Shown: positions 18,546-26,973 of the stretch, piece by piece
Layout of the letters: each line of letters begins with the position of its first letter
How positions within the stretch are numbered: the stretch's first letter is position 1
Source: Sneathiella chinensis
GTDB lineage: Bacteria; Pseudomonadota; Alphaproteobacteria; Sneathiellales; Sneathiellaceae
DNA: 64,000 bases
NCBI RefSeq assembly: GCF_012720115.1
Contig: NZ_VNWN01000004.1
Coordinates: forward strand, 620,001 to 684,000
Direction: 5' to 3'
Made by a program: the position numbers and the translations under genes
The notes under the pieces: model-generated
What the model saw: the letters and a program-made list of their open reading frames with translations, nothing else
Database searches by the model: none
What the model was told of the DNA's origin: nothing

Positions 18546-18593
18546 TTGACCCTATGTAAAACATAACAATATCGTTCGTAAACGGATAAAAAA
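18546..18593 (+). promoter_or_regulatory. Promoter with overlapping operator, matching 4732-4780
   Basis: TTGACC (18546-18551) and CAATAT (18567-18572) are spaced by 15 bases. The following block ATATCGTTCGTAAAC (18569-18583) and its A-rich flank match the operator-like block before the FAD subunit gene at 20 of 25 positions. Here the core is a CGTT-CGTA-AACG dyad. The block ends a few bases before the ribosome binding site of the binding-protein gene, again in a position where a bound repressor would block transcription. Confidence 0.6.
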
Positions 18594-18607
18594 GAAGGTG
18601 GGCGAAG

Positions 18608-19774
18608 ATGAATATCACGCGCAGAAATTTTATGGCCTCTGTCGGGGCGGTCACCGCCGCCAGTACATTCCCCATGCCGTCCCTGGCATCCGGGACGACC
18701 ATCAAGGTCGGGGCGGTACAGCCTTTTTCCGGTGGATTGGAACTGTTTGGCAAGCAGGCAAAGATGGGCCTGGACCTCGCCATGGCGGAAATCAATGCGG
18801 CGGGCGGTATCATGGGGCATCCGGTTGAGGTCCTGTATGAGGATAACAAGACCGACCCGAAAACATCCGTCGAGCGGGCCCGCAAGGTCATCCAGCGGGA
18901 TGGTGCCATGGCCGTTTCCGGCCCGATTACCTCGGCGGCGAAGGATGCCATGGCCGGGACCATGCGCCGTCTGAAGACCCCGCTTTTCTATGCCACCAAT
19001 TATGAGGGCGGCATTTGCGACCGGTATCTGTTCTCGTTCAATACGGTGCCCAATCAGGATACGGCCCCGCTGATCCCGTATCTGAAAGAGATCGGTGCTG
19101 GCAGCCGATATTATATGTTCGGGGCCGATTATGTCTGGCCGCGCAACATGTTCAAGGCGGCCAACAGCATGATTGATACCATTGGCGGTGAGACAATCGC
19201 CGAGGAATATACGCCCTTTGGCGTCAAGGATTTCTCGTCCGTCATTCGCAAGATTGCCGATAGCGGGGCGGAAATCCTGCTGTTCGCCCTGCCGGGGGCC
19301 GATGGCATCACCTTTATCAAGCAGGCCGAGGAGTTTGGCCTGATGCAGAAGGTAACCGTGGCGTTTCTCGGTTTTGCGGAAACCTATCTTGGGGCGTTTG
19401 GTCCGGGCAAGGGGGAAGGCATGTATGCGGGGCTGCCGCTGATTGCCAGTTCCGAGGAGCCGGGGGTTCAGGAATTTGTCTCCAAAATCCGCAAGCAGGA
19501 AGGAGACGATGCGGTCGTGTCCTTCTATGTGATGACCCATTATAACTCGCTGATGGCCATGAAGGCCGGGATGGAAAAGGCAGGGAAGGTGGACCGGGAG
19601 GCCCTGATCGACGGGATGGCCGGGCTGACCTTTGACATTCCCACCGGAAAGGCCAGAATAACCGAGCAGGATCACCATATTGCCATGAACATGTATATCG
19701 GCAAGACGGCGGATGGCAGCCTGAAGGTTGAAAAGGCGCTTGGCATGATCGAACCCGCCAACCAGTGCGGTTGA
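18608..19774 (+). CDS. ABC transporter substrate-binding protein (amide/urea type, Tat signal)
   Basis: A 388-residue periplasmic binding protein of the branched-chain/amide/urea group. The N-terminus reads TRRNFMASVGAVTAAS, a twin-arginine signal with a typical hydrophobic stretch, cleaved probably near ASG at 28-29. The motif VGAVQPFSGGLELFG followed by INAAGGIMGHPVEV is typical of the family. Similarity is closest to UrtA/AmiC-like proteins, which bind small amides. Next to a nicotinamidase-like gene, nicotinamide or nicotinate is a reasonable ligand, but this is inferred. It is transcribed away from the permease/ATPase operon. Confidence 0.88.
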   Translation: MNITRRNFMASVGAVTAASTFPMPSLASGTTIKVGAVQPFSGGLELFGKQAKMGLDLAMAEINAAGGIMGHPVEVLYEDNKTDPKTSVERARKVIQRDGAMAVSGPITSAAKDAMAGTMRRLKTPLFYATNYEGGICDRYLFSFNTVPNQDTAPLIPYLKEIGAGSRYYMFGADYVWPRNMFKAANSMIDTIGGETIAEEYTPFGVKDFSSVIRKIADSGAEILLFALPGADGITFIKQAEEFGLMQKVTVAFLGFAETYLGAFGPGKGEGMYAGLPLIASSEEPGVQEFVSKIRKQEGDDAVVSFYVMTHYNSLMAMKAGMEKAGKVDREALIDGMAGLTFDIPTGKARITEQDHHIAMNMYIGKTADGSLKVEKALGMIEPANQCG

Positions 19775-19811
19775 GCGATGATCGATCACAACAGCAGGTA
19801 TGAGGGCAGGA

Positions 19812-20543
19812 ATGCAAACCAGTGAGATTACAAACCAGTTGAAGGGGGTCATGCCCCTTTCCCTTGAAACCCTGGATTTGACAGGAGGCGACCGCAAGGT
19901 TGGCCTGATCATCGTGGATGAGGTTGTCGGGTTCGCATCGGTTGGCGGCGGGAACCTTGCGCCGCCGGTGCCCAATGAACAGGTCTCCGTAATGGTTTCT
20001 GAAACCGACCGGTTGGCGCGGCATTTTGATGCCGAAGGCTGGCCCGTTCTGGCGTTTCTGGATACCCATACACCGGGCAAGCCCGAGCCGCCTTATCCCC
20101 CGCATTGCGAGGAAGGCAGCGGCGAGGAGGAACTGGTGCCGGAGCTGAAATGGCTTCAGGACGAGGGCAAGGCCACGCTGGTCCGAAAAGATTGTATCAA
20201 CGGGTTTGTCGGTGCCTTTGGCAAGGACGGGCGGAACGCCGTGGTCGATTGGGTTAACGAAAACCACATCACCGATCTGGTGATTGTGGGCATTTGCACG
20301 GATATCTGTGTGATGGATTTTGTCCTGACCATGCTGAGTGCCCGAAACCACGACATGATGCCGCCGCTGAAAGAGATCCATGTCTATGAAAAGGGATGCT
20401 CCACCTACAGCCTTCCCCGGGAGACCGCAATTGAGGTCGGCCTGCCGGAGGTTGCGGCCCATCCACAGGATATCACCCATTATATGGGTCTGTATTTCAT
20501 GGCGTCCCGCGGGGCGCGGCTGGTTGCCGATATCCGTCTTTGA
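19812..20543 (+). CDS. Cysteine hydrolase, nicotinamidase-like (isochorismatase superfamily)
   Basis: 243 residues of the isochorismatase-like superfamily. The three catalytic positions are visible: Asp in LIIVDEVVGF (near 32), Lys in LVRKDCINGF and Cys in VGICTDICVMDF. The stretch around KDC..GF and GICTDICV resembles plant-type nicotinamidases. It would release ammonia and nicotinate from nicotinamide. I prefer ATG 19812, with GAGGG 5 bases upstream; ATG 19800 would add four residues. It follows the binding-protein gene by 37 bases. The substrate fits the Mo hydroxylase and reductase of the same island. Other amides cannot be excluded. Confidence 0.78.
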   Translation: MQTSEITNQLKGVMPLSLETLDLTGGDRKVGLIIVDEVVGFASVGGGNLAPPVPNEQVSVMVSETDRLARHFDAEGWPVLAFLDTHTPGKPEPPYPPHCEEGSGEEELVPELKWLQDEGKATLVRKDCINGFVGAFGKDGRNAVVDWVNENHITDLVIVGICTDICVMDFVLTMLSARNHDMMPPLKEIHVYEKGCSTYSLPRETAIEVGLPEVAAHPQDITHYMGLYFMASRGARLVADIRL

Positions 20544-20569
20544 GGCGGTTTTCCCTGTTGTAAAACACT

Positions 20570-20615
20570 ATAAATCAAATCGATGTTTTAAATTATAAAT
20601 ATCGATTTGATTTAT
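20570..20615. promoter_or_regulatory. 15-bp perfect inverted repeat, AT-rich
   Basis: ATAAATCAAATCGAT (20570-20584) is repeated in reverse complement at 20601-20615, with a 16-base AT-rich centre that can extend the stem with a G-T pair and three A-T pairs. It lies between the nicotinamidase-like gene and phnA. No T-run follows, so it looks more like a regulator site or cruciform-prone element than a terminator. Confidence 0.6.
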
Positions 20616-20732
20616 TTATTACCGCTTTTCATACTCCTCACACTCTTGAAACATGACGGGGCTATCCTGACCGGGTAAGGTTGGGGCGTATCCCCCTGAA
20701 AAACGTGCATTTTTGTTGTGAAGGACCACAGT

Positions 20733-21977
20733 ATGTCAAAGACCCCCGCCACAGTCACGGTGAACGACCGGACCTATGCCTGGCCGAAGCAGCCGGTGGT
20801 TGTTGTCTGTATTGATGGCAGTGAACCCGCTTATATCGAGCAGGCCATCAAGGACGGTGTCATGCCCTATATGGAAAAGGCGCTGGCGGGCGGGGCGGAC
20901 CTGCGCGCCGATTGTGTGGTTCCCAGTTTCACCAACCCCAACAACCTGTCCATTGTGACAGGCCAGCCGCCCCGTGTGCACGGAATTTGCGGTAACTACT
21001 TCTATGACGTGGAAAATGACGTCGAGGTCATGATGAATGACCCGAAATTCCTGCGCGTTCCAACAATCTTCAAGGCGTTTTTTGATGAAGGCGCGAAGAT
21101 TGCGGTGGTGACCGCAAAGGACAAGCTGCGGACCCTTCTTGGCAACGGTCTGGATGTCACCAGCGGCCGGGCGATCTGTTTCTCGTCCGAAAAATCCGCA
21201 GAGGCCACGATGGCCGAGAACGGGATTGATAACGCCTCCGAATGGATCGGGCGCGAGGTGCCGTCCGTCTACTCCGCTGAACTGAGCGAGTTTATCTTTG
21301 CCTGCGGGGTCAAGCTGATGGACGAGTTCAAGCCGGACCTGATGTATCTTTCCACAACCGATTATATCCAGCACAAACATGCGCCGGGAACGCCGGTGGC
21401 CAATGAATTTTATGCCATGCTGGATGGGTATCTGGCGGAACTGGAGGCCCGGGGGGCCGTGATCGCCCTGACGGCGGATCATGGTATGAAGCACAAGCAT
21501 ACGGACGCCGGAGAGCCGGACGTGATTTTCCTGCAGGATGTTCTGGATGACTGGCTGGGGCAGGGCGCTGCCCGGGTGATCCTGCCGATCACCGACCCTT
21601 ACGTGGTGCATCACGGGGCGCTGGGGTCTTTTGCAACCGCGTATTTGCCCGAGGAAAACCGCGAGGAAACCATTGCCCGGTTGGCGGCGATGGACGGCAT
21701 CATGGTGGCGCTGGATCGCAAGGCGGGGTGTGAGCGGTTTGAATTGCCGGAGGATCGGACCGGGGATGTCATCATTGTGTCCACGGATCACAAGGTTCTG
21801 GGAACCAGTGCCAGCCGCCATGACCTCAGTGCATTGAAAGAGCCGCTTCGCTCTCATGGTGGGATATCAGAGCAGCGGGTGCCGCTTCTGTGTAACCGTC
21901 CGGTGGATGGAATGGCAACAAGCCGCCCCTTGCGCAATTTCGATATTTTCGATCTGGCGCTGAACTACGCCCAGTAA
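20733..21977 (+). CDS. phnA: Phosphonoacetate hydrolase
   Basis: Cleaves the C-P bond of phosphonoacetate to acetate and phosphate. It is a 414-residue member of the alkaline phosphatase/nucleotide pyrophosphatase superfamily. The nucleophile Thr67 is in [10 protein letters not shown]; metal ligands are in CIDGS (Asp28), TTDYIQHKH and ADHGMKHKH. The sequence and length match the characterised Sinorhizobium enzyme closely. ATG 20733 has AAGGA 7 bases upstream; an in-frame GTG at 20718 is less likely. The phosphonoacetaldehyde dehydrogenase gene follows after 38 bases. Confidence 0.93.
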   Translation: MSKTPATVTVNDRTYAWPKQPVVVVCIDGSEPAYIEQAIKDGVMPYMEKALAGGADLRADCVVPSFTNPNNLSIVTGQPPRVHGICGNYFYDVENDVEVMMNDPKFLRVPTIFKAFFDEGAKIAVVTAKDKLRTLLGNGLDVTSGRAICFSSEKSAEATMAENGIDNASEWIGREVPSVYSAELSEFIFACGVKLMDEFKPDLMYLSTTDYIQHKHAPGTPVANEFYAMLDGYLAELEARGAVIALTADHGMKHKHTDAGEPDVIFLQDVLDDWLGQGAARVILPITDPYVVHHGALGSFATAYLPEENREETIARLAAMDGIMVALDRKAGCERFELPEDRTGDVIIVSTDHKVLGTSASRHDLSALKEPLRSHGGISEQRVPLLCNRPVDGMATSRPLRNFDIFDLALNYAQ

Positions 21978-22015
21978 CCGAACCCGTAACAGAACCAGCA
22001 ACAGGAAGGTTCACG

Positions 22016-23446
22016 ATGTCCGTTCAGATACGTGTTGAGGCCATGCGCATTGCGGGAGAGAAAGTCACGACCCCGGATGTAGTAGAGGTGAGAAGCCCCT
22101 ACAACGGGGAGGTTGTTGGCACCATTCCCAAGGGGCAGGTCGCTCATGTGCAGGCGGCGTTTCGCGCCGCTGCTGCCTATCAACCGACCCTCAGCCGTCA
22201 TGAAAGATACGAAATTCTGCAAAAGGCCGCCGATATTCTGGTGGCCCGGAAGGAAGAGATTTCCGACCTGATCACGGCCGAGTCGGGTCTTTGCAAGAAA
22301 GACAGTCTGTACGAAGTGGGCCGTGCCTATGATGTGTTCAGCCTGTCGGCCCGCCTTTGCATCATGGATGACGGGGAGGTTTATTCCTGTGATATCACGC
22401 CCCACGGCAAGAAGCGGAAAATCTTCACGGTTCGGGAGCCGCTGACCGCGATCAGTGCGATCACCCCGTTCAACCATCCGCTCAATCAGGTGGCGCACAA
22501 GGTGGCCCCGTCCATCGCTACAAATAATTGCATGGTCCTGAAGCCTACGGAAAAAACGCCACTGACCGCGTTGTTGCTGGCCGATATTCTATATGATGCC
22601 GGGTTGCCGCCCGCCATGTTCTCGGTTGTGACAGGGGCACCGGAAGACATCGCCGATGAAATGCTGACCAACCCGGATGCGGAACTGGTCACCTTTACCG
22701 GTGGGGTGCCGATCGGCAAGTATATTGCCGAAAAGGCGGGGTATAAACGCAAAGTTCTGGAACTGGGCGGGAACGATCCGCTGATCGTGATGGAGGATGC
22801 GGATCTGGACAAGGCGTCCGATCTGGCCGTCGCGGGTGCGTATAAGAATTCCGGTCAGCGCTGTACGGCGGTCAAGCGTATTCTGGTGGCGGACAGTGTG
22901 GCGGACCGGTTCGTGGACTTGCTGACGGAAAAGACGGCGGTGCTTAAATACGGGAATCCGTTCGATCCTGAAATGGATATGGGTACCGTGATTACCGAGC
23001 AGTCCGCCAAGCTGTTCGAGGCGCGGGTTAATGATGCTGTCGCAAAAGGGGCTGTCCTGAAATATGGAAACAAGCGGGACGGGGCGGTTTACTCCCCCAC
23101 GGTGGTGGATCATGTCCCCTTTGATTGCGATCTGGTGCGCGAGGAAACCTTTGGCCCGGTGGCACCGGTTATTCGCTTTACCGATATTGACGATGCCATC
23201 CGGATTTCAAACTCAACCGCTTTCGGTCTGTCGTCCGGGGTGTGTACGGATAACTGGCCGCATATCCAGCGATTTATCCGGGACCTTCGGGTGGGTACGG
23301 TGAATATCTGGGAAGTGCCCGGATACCGGATCGAGATGTCGCCTTTTGGGGGGATCAAAGATTCCGGGCTCGGATACAAGGAAGGGGTTCTTGAAGCCAT
23401 GAAAAGTTTCACCAACCTGAAAACCTATTCCCTCCCGTGGGAGTGA
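22016..23446 (+). CDS. phnY: Phosphonoacetaldehyde dehydrogenase
   Basis: A 476-residue aldehyde dehydrogenase that oxidises phosphonoacetaldehyde to phosphonoacetate with NAD. The catalytic cysteine is Cys283 in GQRCTAVKR, and the general-base glutamate is in VLELGGNDP near residue 247. The N-terminus and the position behind phnA match rhizobial PhnY. With PhnW and PhnA it completes the route from 2-aminoethylphosphonate to acetate and phosphate. AGGAAGG precedes the ATG. A strong terminator follows. Confidence 0.93.
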   Translation: MSVQIRVEAMRIAGEKVTTPDVVEVRSPYNGEVVGTIPKGQVAHVQAAFRAAAAYQPTLSRHERYEILQKAADILVARKEEISDLITAESGLCKKDSLYEVGRAYDVFSLSARLCIMDDGEVYSCDITPHGKKRKIFTVREPLTAISAITPFNHPLNQVAHKVAPSIATNNCMVLKPTEKTPLTALLLADILYDAGLPPAMFSVVTGAPEDIADEMLTNPDAELVTFTGGVPIGKYIAEKAGYKRKVLELGGNDPLIVMEDADLDKASDLAVAGAYKNSGQRCTAVKRILVADSVADRFVDLLTEKTAVLKYGNPFDPEMDMGTVITEQSAKLFEARVNDAVAKGAVLKYGNKRDGAVYSPTVVDHVPFDCDLVREETFGPVAPVIRFTDIDDAIRISNSTAFGLSSGVCTDNWPHIQRFIRDLRVGTVNIWEVPGYRIEMSPFGGIKDSGLGYKEGVLEAMKSFTNLKTYSLPWE

Positions 23447-23486
23447 TCCCCAACCATTTCTCCAGGAGCTATTGCTCCGTTCAGTG

Positions 23487-23527
23487 AAAAAGGCCAGAGA
23501 CCGGGCATTCGGTCTTTGGCCTTTTTT
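23487..23527 (+). terminator. Intrinsic terminator after phnY
   Basis: AAAAGGCCAGAGACCG (23487-23502 region) pairs with CGGTCTTTGGCC (23510-23521) around a 6-base loop. It is followed by six T residues. It separates the phnAY unit from the next transporter operon. Confidence 0.85.
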
Positions 23528-23584
23528 GCATCGCTCCCTGTCTGACCGCCCTGATTGTCCTAGATGACGGCAGATCACGGATTT

Positions 23585-23613
23585 TTGAGGGCAATCTCCC
23601 GCCGACTTATATA
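23585..23613 (+). promoter_or_regulatory. Probable sigma-70-type promoter of the YnjBD-like operon
   Basis: TTGAGG (23585-23590) and TATATA (23608-23613) are spaced by exactly 17 bases. They lie about 37-65 bases upstream of the ATPase gene and just after the phnY terminator, as expected for a new transcription unit. Confidence 0.45.
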
Positions 23614-23649
23614 GAGTATGCCCAAAATAATGATTGGGGTTAGGTGGGT

Positions 23650-24744
23650 ATGAGCGGATTGAGGCTGGACGGGATTGTATCCGCGTTTGAGGATGGTACC
23701 CGGATCGGGCCCGTTTCAATGACGGTGCCTGAAGGCCGCATGGTGGCCCTTCTCGGGCCCTCCGGTTGCGGGAAGACCACCAGCCTGCGCGTTGTTGCCG
23801 GATTGGCACCGGTCCATTTGGGACGCGTGACCTTTCGCGGGCAGGACATGACGAACGCGCCTGCGGCCCGCCGGTCGGTCGGGATGGTGTTCCAGAATGC
23901 GGGACTGTTCCCCCATATGACCGTGGCAGAGAATATCTCGTTCGGTCTTCGCATGGGAAAACGGCCCCGGCAGGAAATTCGGGACAAGCTGGACTGGATC
24001 ACGGAAAAAACAAACCTGTCCGGTCTTGAACACCGATTGCCGGCCCAATTGTCCGGCGGCCAGAAACAGCGGGTGGCGCTGGCCCGGTCTCTTGTTCTGG
24101 ACCCGGATATCCTGTTGCTGGATGAACCCCTGTCCGGGCTGGATGCAAATTTACGCGAAAGAATGGCCGGGTTTATCCGCGATCTGCAACAAGACCTTGC
24201 CATCACCACCTTATTCGTCACCCATGATCAGGAAGAGGCCCTGATGCTGGCGGACGAGGTGGCCGTTATGGCGGCGGGCCGGGTTTTGCAGCAGGGCACA
24301 CCGCAGGCCGTCTATTCCCGGCCCGCCTGTCTTGAGGTGGCGACCTTTATGGGGGGCACCAATTTCCTGTCGGTCACGGGCTGCCGGGATGGTGCCTTTG
24401 AAACCGAAATTGGCCGGATTGCAGGGCCGGTCAGCACCAGCGCGGCAGGCGGGGTGAGCCACCTGATGATCCGCCCGGAAAATATCGGCATTGAGCCCGC
24501 CGGGGAGGCACCGGGAAATGCCAAAGATGGCGGCGGCGCGGCGCTGAATGTTTGGCCCGCGAAGATTATATCCGTCCGCTATCATGGCGGGCTTGAAACC
24601 ATCCTTCTGGAGGTTGCCGGGCGCCAACTGGTTGCGCGCCAGAAGGCAGGCCAGCTTCCCGCAGCAAGCGCGGCGGTGCGGATCGTGCTGTCCCCAGACC
24701 ATATATGTCCCTTGAACGATGAGATACCGGGAGAAAAAGTATGA
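23650..24744 (+). CDS. ABC transporter ATP-binding protein (YnjD/PotA-like)
   Basis: A 364-residue importer ATPase. Walker A is GPSGCGKTT near residue 36, the signature is LSGGQKQR near 133, and Walker B is ILLLDEPLSGLD. A TOBE-type C-terminal extension follows, with the MIRPENIGI stretch typical of PotA/UgpC-like proteins. I chose ATG 23650; GTG 23644 is an alternative. It opens an operon of ATPase, binding protein and two permeases and overlaps the binding-protein gene by 4 bases. The cargo is not known. Confidence 0.88.
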   Translation: MSGLRLDGIVSAFEDGTRIGPVSMTVPEGRMVALLGPSGCGKTTSLRVVAGLAPVHLGRVTFRGQDMTNAPAARRSVGMVFQNAGLFPHMTVAENISFGLRMGKRPRQEIRDKLDWITEKTNLSGLEHRLPAQLSGGQKQRVALARSLVLDPDILLLDEPLSGLDANLRERMAGFIRDLQQDLAITTLFVTHDQEEALMLADEVAVMAAGRVLQQGTPQAVYSRPACLEVATFMGGTNFLSVTGCRDGAFETEIGRIAGPVSTSAAGGVSHLMIRPENIGIEPAGEAPGNAKDGGGAALNVWPAKIISVRYHGGLETILLEVAGRQLVARQKAGQLPAASAAVRIVLSPDHICPLNDEIPGEKV

Positions 24745-26078
24745 CGTTGAAACTTCCAATGATGGCCCTTGCCGGTTTTGTGGCGCTGGGCATGGTCCCA
24801 TCCGTTGCGGCGGCTGCCGATACGGCGGCGGAACAGTTCCGGGATCAGTTTCTGAACGGTGAATTGACATGGGACGATGTTTCGGCCCGCGCCCGGCAGG
24901 AAGGCGAGGTCAACTGGTTCCATTGGGGCGGCAGTGAGCAACTGAACAGCTGGATTGAACAGGTCGCGGCCCCGGAAATGAAAAAGCTGGGGGTTACCCT
25001 GAAGACTACACGGTTGGCCGGAACACGGGAAGCCGTCGATCTGGTCCTGACAGAGAAGCAGGCCGGGCGCGGTGTTGGTGAAGGCAGTGTGGACCTGATC
25101 TGGCTGAACGGCGATAATTTTTATACCCTGTCCAGTCAGGACGCCCTGTTTGGGTCCTTCGCGGAAAAACTGCCCCAGTCCCGGAATTTCGAGTTTGATA
25201 GCACCGATCCCCGGTCCCAGTTGAACCTGTCCGATTTCGGAACCCCGACGGGCGGGCAGGAAATGCCGTGGTCCGGTGAGCAATATATCTGCTACGCGGA
25301 TATGGCCCGCCTGCCGAGGCAGGAGGCCCCGGCGGATTTTGAAGAACTGGAAGGCTGGCTGAAGGAAAATCCGGGCCGGTTCACCTATGTCAAACCACCG
25401 CATTATATCGGCAATACCTTTGTTCAAACCGTGCTGTATGCCTTTAATCCGAGCGGGCGCGGGTATCAGGATTTCCAAAAACCGATTGAGGAATTTACAC
25501 CGGAGGCTCTGGCGGAGATTATGCTGCCGGGGTTTGAGTATCTGAAACGGATCGAGCCGCATCTGCTGCCGGTCTATCCCCAGAACCAGCAGGCCAATCA
25601 GGCGCTTTATAATAACGGCGAAGTGGATCTGGCCTGCGAGTTCGGATTGTATCTGGTCGACAGCTACCGGAAAACCGGTGCCTTTTCCGAAACAACAGAG
25701 ACCTTGCTGTTTCCCAATACGGGCATGATCAAGAACAAGAACTTCCTGACCATCCCGGTCAACGCACCCCATCCGGCGGCGGCGCTGGTCTTTGCCGACC
25801 TGATGTCGCGCTTTGACATGCAGGCCTCAAAGCTGGAAAAGATCGGGTATCCGCTTGGCATTGATCGCTGGAAACTCAGCAAGCAGCAGCAGGAGACAGC
25901 GAACAGTGTTGCCCCGTCCCATTTTGGTGTAACGGCCGAGGATCTGGCGGCGGTTGCGGTTCCCGATACCAATGCCTCCCTCGTCAAGGTGATCGAGCGG
26001 GTCTGGCAGGCCTATATTGAACGAAAGTCGGACAAGCCGTTCCCGGAAATTGTCCTGAACGCCATGAAGGCCGGTTAA
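24741..26078 (+). CDS. ABC transporter substrate-binding protein (YnjB-like)
   Basis: A 445-residue periplasmic binding protein resembling YnjB (COG4134). A signal peptide ends at about residue 26 (VAAAADTAAE). The N-terminal region has EGEVNWFHWGGSEQLNSW, close to the family pattern. Ligands of the family are not firmly established. The gene overlaps the ATPase gene by 4 bases and the first permease follows after 4 bases. The neighbouring kinase and hydrolase may hint at the cargo (see findings). Confidence 0.82.
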   Translation: MTLKLPMMALAGFVALGMVPSVAAAADTAAEQFRDQFLNGELTWDDVSARARQEGEVNWFHWGGSEQLNSWIEQVAAPEMKKLGVTLKTTRLAGTREAVDLVLTEKQAGRGVGEGSVDLIWLNGDNFYTLSSQDALFGSFAEKLPQSRNFEFDSTDPRSQLNLSDFGTPTGGQEMPWSGEQYICYADMARLPRQEAPADFEELEGWLKENPGRFTYVKPPHYIGNTFVQTVLYAFNPSGRGYQDFQKPIEEFTPEALAEIMLPGFEYLKRIEPHLLPVYPQNQQANQALYNNGEVDLACEFGLYLVDSYRKTGAFSETTETLLFPNTGMIKNKNFLTIPVNAPHPAAALVFADLMSRFDMQASKLEKIGYPLGIDRWKLSKQQQETANSVAPSHFGVTAEDLAAVAVPDTNASLVKVIERVWQAYIERKSDKPFPEIVLNAMKAG

Positions 26079-26082
26079 GGCA

Positions 26083-26973
26083 ATGAACGGCAAAGAAGGG
26101 CGCTTGACCCTGACGAAATGGCTGGGACTGCTTCCGGCCCTGACAGTGTTGGCGGTTCTGTTTGCCGGCGCCCTTGTCTTTGCTGCCGTTCAAAGTTTTG
26201 GTCATGCCCCCCAATATGGGGTGACCGAGTTCCCAACCCTGAAATATTACAGGGGAGTTCTTGGGGATGATGGCTTCTGGGTGTCTCTCGGGATCACGTT
26301 TTATTATGCACTGGTTCCAACCGTGTTGGGGGGTGCCCTCAGTCTGGCGCTGGCCCTCAGTTTGTCCCGGCGGTTCCGGGGCAAGGCGCTGGCCCTGTTC
26401 CTCTATCGCATTCCCATGGTTGTTCCCTATCTGGTGGGGGTCAGTCTGGCCATTCTGCTCTTTGCCAATGGGGGGCTTTTTGCCCGGCTTTTTCATGCGC
26501 TTGGGGTGATCGCAACACCCGCAGACTTTCCCCGCCTGATCCAGACAAGTGGCGGGGTCGGGATCATGATGGTTTACCTTTGGAAGCAGGTGCCGTTCAT
26601 GACGGCCATGCTCTATGCCAACCTGATTGTGATCGGCCGCCAGCCAGAGGAAGCGGCCACGTTGCTGGGGGCGTCGCCGTGGCAAACCTTTCGCCATGTC
26701 ACCCTGCCGCGTCTCATGCCGGCGCTGGTCGGCAGTACCCTGATTGTGTTTGCCTTCAATTTCGGGGCGTTCGAGGTGCCGTTCATTCTTGGGGCCGGGT
26801 ATCCCAACACCCTGACTGTGGAAGCGTGGCGTCTGTTTGATAATCCTGACTATAGCCAGCGACCCGCCGCCATGGCGATTGTCTGCCTGTTGACGCTGAT
26901 ATCCGCGGTTTGTGTCCTTTTATACCTGATGCTGTCCCGGCGTTTTGACAGAACCGTGGGGCGGGCCGCATGA
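26083..26973 (+). CDS. ABC transporter permease 1 (binding-protein-dependent type)
   Basis: A 296-residue inner-membrane permease with six predicted membrane segments. The EAA loop, which contacts the ATPase, reads EEAATLLGASPWQTFRHV near residue 186. E. coli YnjC is a single fused permease; here two separate genes provide the two halves. The gene overlaps the second permease gene by 4 bases. Confidence 0.88.
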   Translation: MNGKEGRLTLTKWLGLLPALTVLAVLFAGALVFAAVQSFGHAPQYGVTEFPTLKYYRGVLGDDGFWVSLGITFYYALVPTVLGGALSLALALSLSRRFRGKALALFLYRIPMVVPYLVGVSLAILLFANGGLFARLFHALGVIATPADFPRLIQTSGGVGIMMVYLWKQVPFMTAMLYANLIVIGRQPEEAATLLGASPWQTFRHVTLPRLMPALVGSTLIVFAFNFGAFEVPFILGAGYPNTLTVEAWRLFDNPDYSQRPAAMAIVCLLTLISAVCVLLYLMLSRRFDRTVGRAA

